Assembly: GCA_025351325.1 (NCBI GenBank)
Contig: JANXWE010000084.1
Location: 1-43,817 of the forward strand
DNA from: Fimbriiglobus sp.
GTDB taxonomy: Bacteria > Planctomycetota > Planctomycetia > Gemmatales > Gemmataceae
Direction: 5' to 3'
DNA length: 43,817 nucleotides
The translations under genes and the position numbers were made by a program. Positions within the stretch are counted from its first letter, which is position 1. Each line of letters opens with the position of its first letter. The notes below the pieces were generated by a model. It had not been told where the DNA came from. It was given only the letters and a program-made list of their open reading frames with translations, and ran no database searches. This document shows, piece by piece, positions 43,565 to 43,817 of the stretch.

Positions 43565-43817
43565 GTGAATGGCAAGGATCACAATCTACTTCGCAGGTGA
43601 GACCTCACCCCCCGTCCCCTCTCCGAAGCGGAGAGGGGGAGCCGGAATGGCAGAATTTCAGTGCGTTTCGCGTCACGGAGTCACCCCCTGGTATCTTACC
43701 AGTGCAGTTGGAATCACGGTGGGTGAGTTCGATCCCCCTCGGGCCTGCGAGGCCGTCGGAGAGTGTGAACCCCCGCCGTTTCTTCCGCCGCGGAGCCCGA
43801 ACAGTCACCCGGGGATC
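43565..43817. other. Terminal 253-base non-coding region
   Basis: No gene is supported. Besides the palindrome at 43616-43638 it has a small hairpin CTGGTA-TCT-TACCAG (43688-43702), then GAGTTCGATCCCCCT near 43730, which resembles a tRNA T-loop but lacks a pairing stem. The window ends in the middle of this region. Confidence 0.5.
43616..43638. repeat. Palindrome CCCCTCTCCG-AAG-CGGAGAGGGG
   Basis: Ten-base perfect arms with an AAG loop, the same element that is inserted in aroK at 30209-30235. Here it is in non-coding DNA, 50 bases after the permease stop. Confidence 0.85.

Noticed and set aside
43700-43760. tRNA-like sequence with GAGTTCGATCC
   Set aside because: The five-base T-stem does not pair and no acceptor stem is seen.

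Overview
The window reads as chromosomal DNA of a planctomycete, most likely of the Gemmata lineage (Gemmataceae). The basis is inference from content: high GC, many short secreted or lipoprotein genes with planctomycete-style leaders, an F-type ATP synthase operon whose alpha subunit carries a long insertion and whose b and c subunits begin with signal-peptide-like sequences, a soluble Ser/Thr kinase, DUF433/HicAB/ParE toxin-antitoxin debris, and many long perfect palindromes between genes. I saw no rRNA, tRNA or CRISPR array.

Layout. 1-4.7 kb (+): the 3' half of carB, a UDP-sugar pyrophosphorylase, a mannose-1-phosphate guanylyltransferase and ruvX. 4.7-8.0 kb (-): an MFS transporter with a long charged loop and a Ser/Thr kinase. 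8.2-13.5 kb (mostly +): a lipoprotein, a LacD-like aldolase, a small membrane protein (-), a secreted YHS/TRASH-domain protein, a secreted beta-propeller protein and a DUF429 protein. 13.5-24.2 kb (-): a secreted pectate-lyase-fold protein, then the complete atp operon, transcribed as atpZ, a small membrane protein, atpB, atpE, atpF, atpH, atpA, a BrnT-like/DUF4926-like pair, atpG, atpD, atpC. A decayed fragment of a second atpC lies beyond the lyase gene.

24.4-28.4 kb (+): a DUF4912 protein followed by a small graveyard: a frameshifted metallophosphoesterase, a shortened DUF433 gene, a HicB gene stopped by a nonsense codon, an intact hicB-hicA pair, an antitoxin whose ParE-like toxin is frameshifted, and a decayed second DUF433 copy. 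28.4-34.4 kb (+): a tightly packed run of aroD-aroE fusion, aroK, prepilin peptidase and hisH, then a TlpA-like thioredoxin protein and a secreted protein. 34.6-36.1 kb: a large exported protein. 36.2-37.2 kb: a decayed ISKra4-type insertion sequence with both terminal inverted repeats. 37.3-43.6 kb (+): the ABC-F factor EttA, a two-gene cassette (unknown plus HEPN-like), and a LolD/MacB-type ABC ATPase with its FtsX-type permease. The last 250 bases are non-coding with palindromes.

The most unusual points are the toxin-antitoxin-like pair inside the atp operon between atpA and atpG, four different palindromic elements in atp intercistronic gaps, a mobile palindrome inserted in frame inside aroK, the atpC relic that brackets the lyase gene, and the row of recently broken toxin-antitoxin genes. 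No wholly new multi-gene system is proven here; the best candidate for one is the HEPN-like two-gene cassette at 38.9-40.1 kb.
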